Part shown: piece after piece, positions 62,855-64,000 of the stretch
How positions within the stretch are numbered: the first letter of the stretch is position 1
Layout: the number at the start of each line of letters is the position of its first letter
NCBI RefSeq assembly: GCF_001598695.1
Contig: NZ_BCZK01000008.1
Location: 1 to 64,000 of the forward strand
DNA length: 64,000 nt
From: Klebsiella oxytoca NBRC 105695
Lineage (GTDB): Bacteria; Pseudomonadota; Gammaproteobacteria; Enterobacterales; Enterobacteriaceae
Reading direction: 5' to 3'
Translations under genes and position numbers: made by a program
The notes under the pieces: generated by a model
What the model was told of the DNA's origin: nothing
The model's input: only the letters and a program-made list of their open reading frames with translations
Database searches by the model: none

Positions 62855-64000
62855 ACCTCTCACCGCTCTCGCGGTTGGGCTCAGCCTTGCCCTGAGCGGC
62901 GCGGCGCTGGCGAAAGAGAAGATCGACTTCATGTTTCCGGCGCCGGTGGACGGCAAGCTGACCATGGAGATGACCCGCGTCATTAAGCAATTCAACGAGT
63001 CGCAGCAGGATGTCGAAGTGCGCGGGATCTTTACCGGCAACTACGACACCACCAAGATCAAAGCCGAATCAGCACAGAAAGCCGGGCAGCCGCCCGCGCT
63101 GGTGATTATGTCCGCCAACTTCACCACCGATCTGGCGCTGAAAGATGAGATCCTGCCGATGGACGAACTGTTCCAGTATGGCGATCAAAAAGCGGGGGAA
63201 TTTCTGGTGAAGGCGTTCTGGCCCGCCATGCATAAAAACGCCCAGGTGATGGGCACCACCTATGCGATCCCGTTCCATAACTCGACGCCGATCCTCTACT
63301 ACAACAAAACGATGTTCGATCGGGCCGGGATCAAACAGCCACCGCAAACCTGGGCCGAGCTGCTGGCGGACGCCAGAAAGCTGACCGACGAAAGCAAAGG
63401 CCAGTGGGGGATCATGCTGCCGTCGACCAACGATGATTACGGCGGCTGGATCTTCTCGGCGCTGGTGCGCGCCAACGGCGGAAAATACTTTAACGAGGAC
63501 TATCCGGGCGAAGTCTATTACAACACGCCAACCACCATCGGCGCCCTGCGCTTCTGGCAGAACCTGGTCTATAAAGACAAAGTGATGCCTTCCGGGGTGT
63601 TAAATTCGAAACAGATCGGCGCCAGCTTCTTCTCCGGCAAAGTCGGAATGGCGATGCTGAGCACCGGCGCGCTGGGCTTTATGCGCGAGAACAGCAAAGA
63701 TTTTGAGCTGGGCGTGGCGATGCTGCCGGCTAAAGAGCAGCGGGCGGTACCGATCGGCGGCGCCAGCCTGGTCAGCTTCAAGGGCATCAACGACGCGCAG
63801 AAAAAAGCGGCGTATCAGTTCCTGACGTATCTGGTGAGCCCGCAGGTCAACGGCGCCTGGAGTCGCTTTACCGGTTACTTCTCCCCGCGTAAGGCCGCCT
63901 ACGATACGCCGGAAATGAAGGCGTATCTGCAGCAGGATCCGCGCGCGGCTATCGCCCTCGAACAGCTGAAGTATGCCCATCCATGGTACTCCACCTGGGA
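62847..64000 (+). CDS. ABC transporter substrate-binding protein (UgpB-like), partial
   Basis: The first 384 residues of a family 1 extracellular solute-binding protein; the frame runs off the window end. A signal peptide ([20 protein letters not shown], cleavage near ALA-KEK, about 22) sends it to the periplasm. Typical segments are IDFMFPAPVDGKLTMEMTRV, PPALVIMSANFTTDLAL and PIGGASLVSFKGIND, resembling UgpB in which aromatic and acidic residues bind glycerol-3-phosphate. It should deliver the substrate, probably a glycerophosphodiester, to the permease pair. It overlaps the ATPase gene by 8 bp. Confidence 0.88.
   Translation, partial: MFKPLTALAVGLSLALSGAALAKEKIDFMFPAPVDGKLTMEMTRVIKQFNESQQDVEVRGIFTGNYDTTKIKAESAQKAGQPPALVIMSANFTTDLALKDEILPMDELFQYGDQKAGEFLVKAFWPAMHKNAQVMGTTYAIPFHNSTPILYYNKTMFDRAGIKQPPQTWAELLADARKLTDESKGQWGIMLPSTNDDYGGWIFSALVRANGGKYFNEDYPGEVYYNTPTTIGALRFWQNLVYKDKVMPSGVLNSKQIGASFFSGKVGMAMLSTGALGFMRENSKDFELGVAMLPAKEQRAVPIGGASLVSFKGINDAQKKAAYQFLTYLVSPQVNGAWSRFTGYFSPRKAAYDTPEMKAYLQQDPRAAIALEQLKYAHPWYSTW

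Noticed and set aside
1..64000. CRISPR arrays
   Set aside because: No regularly spaced direct repeats of 25-40 bp were seen on reading the window.

Overview
The window is enterobacterial chromosome, most likely Klebsiella or a close relative such as Raoultella. The evidence is a GpdQ phosphodiesterase that I recall as nearly the same protein from Enterobacter (Klebsiella) aerogenes, an ahr-leuX-integrase arrangement as in Escherichia coli, GC-rich core genes with enterobacterial ribosome binding sites and REP-like repeats, and an E. coli-like symE/symR locus. Names rest on reading motifs and remembered family sequences; no database search was possible.

Left flank (1-19.4 kb). roxA is followed by a divergent pair of exported phosphatase-like genes, each with an intrinsic terminator in its leader, and an OprD-type porin. 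Next comes a catabolic regulon: an MHS-type permease, and divergent from it a FucI-like protein, a second permease, an enolase-superfamily dehydratase, an SDR dehydrogenase, a DHDPS/KDG-type aldolase and a GlcG-like protein. A LacI-type regulator closes the block, and three copies of one palindrome (GCTAAyTCGArTTAGC) sit exactly in the three control regions. After it are a frameshifted DUF1176 gene, a secreted DNA/RNA nuclease, SOS-controlled symE with its antisense RNA SymR, a VOC protein and a membrane protein.

Genomic island (19.44-57.68 kb). A P4-type integrase lies beside tRNA-Leu(CAA), leuX, and a 16-bp identical copy of the tRNA 3' part at 19.45 kb marks the far end. The cargo is layered. 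First is an Mrr-like type IV endonuclease. Second is a CP4-57-like block (CbtA/CbeA toxin-antitoxin, RadC-like protein, ArdB/KlcA antirestriction protein, DUF932 protein, two exported proteins, WYL regulator, GTPase). Third is an AT-rich patchwork of defence-like genes: a second endonuclease, an HNH gene broken by a stop codon, a dGTPase-like HD protein, and a two-gene unit of a diadenylate-cyclase-like protein and a 2TM/beta-barrel (Cap15-like) effector. Fourth is an IS630 element with P4-like accessory genes. Fifth is a complete six-gene type 1 BREX system (brxA, brxB, brxC, pglX, pglZ, brxL) with a phospholipase-D-fold gene behind it and decayed IS3-family remnants on both sides. Last is a large protein of unknown function with a nuclease-like motif.

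Right flank (57.7-64 kb). ahr (aldehyde reductase) is followed by an ABC importer operon with gpdQ embedded, which probably takes up and hydrolyses glycerophosphodiesters; its substrate-binding protein runs off the window.

The most interesting candidate is the cyclase-like/2TM-beta pair at 31.7-32.7 kb. It resembles cyclic-nucleotide immune modules (CBASS, Pycsar, Panoptes), but its putative synthase looks like a degenerate diadenylate cyclase instead of the usual CD-NTase or mCpol.
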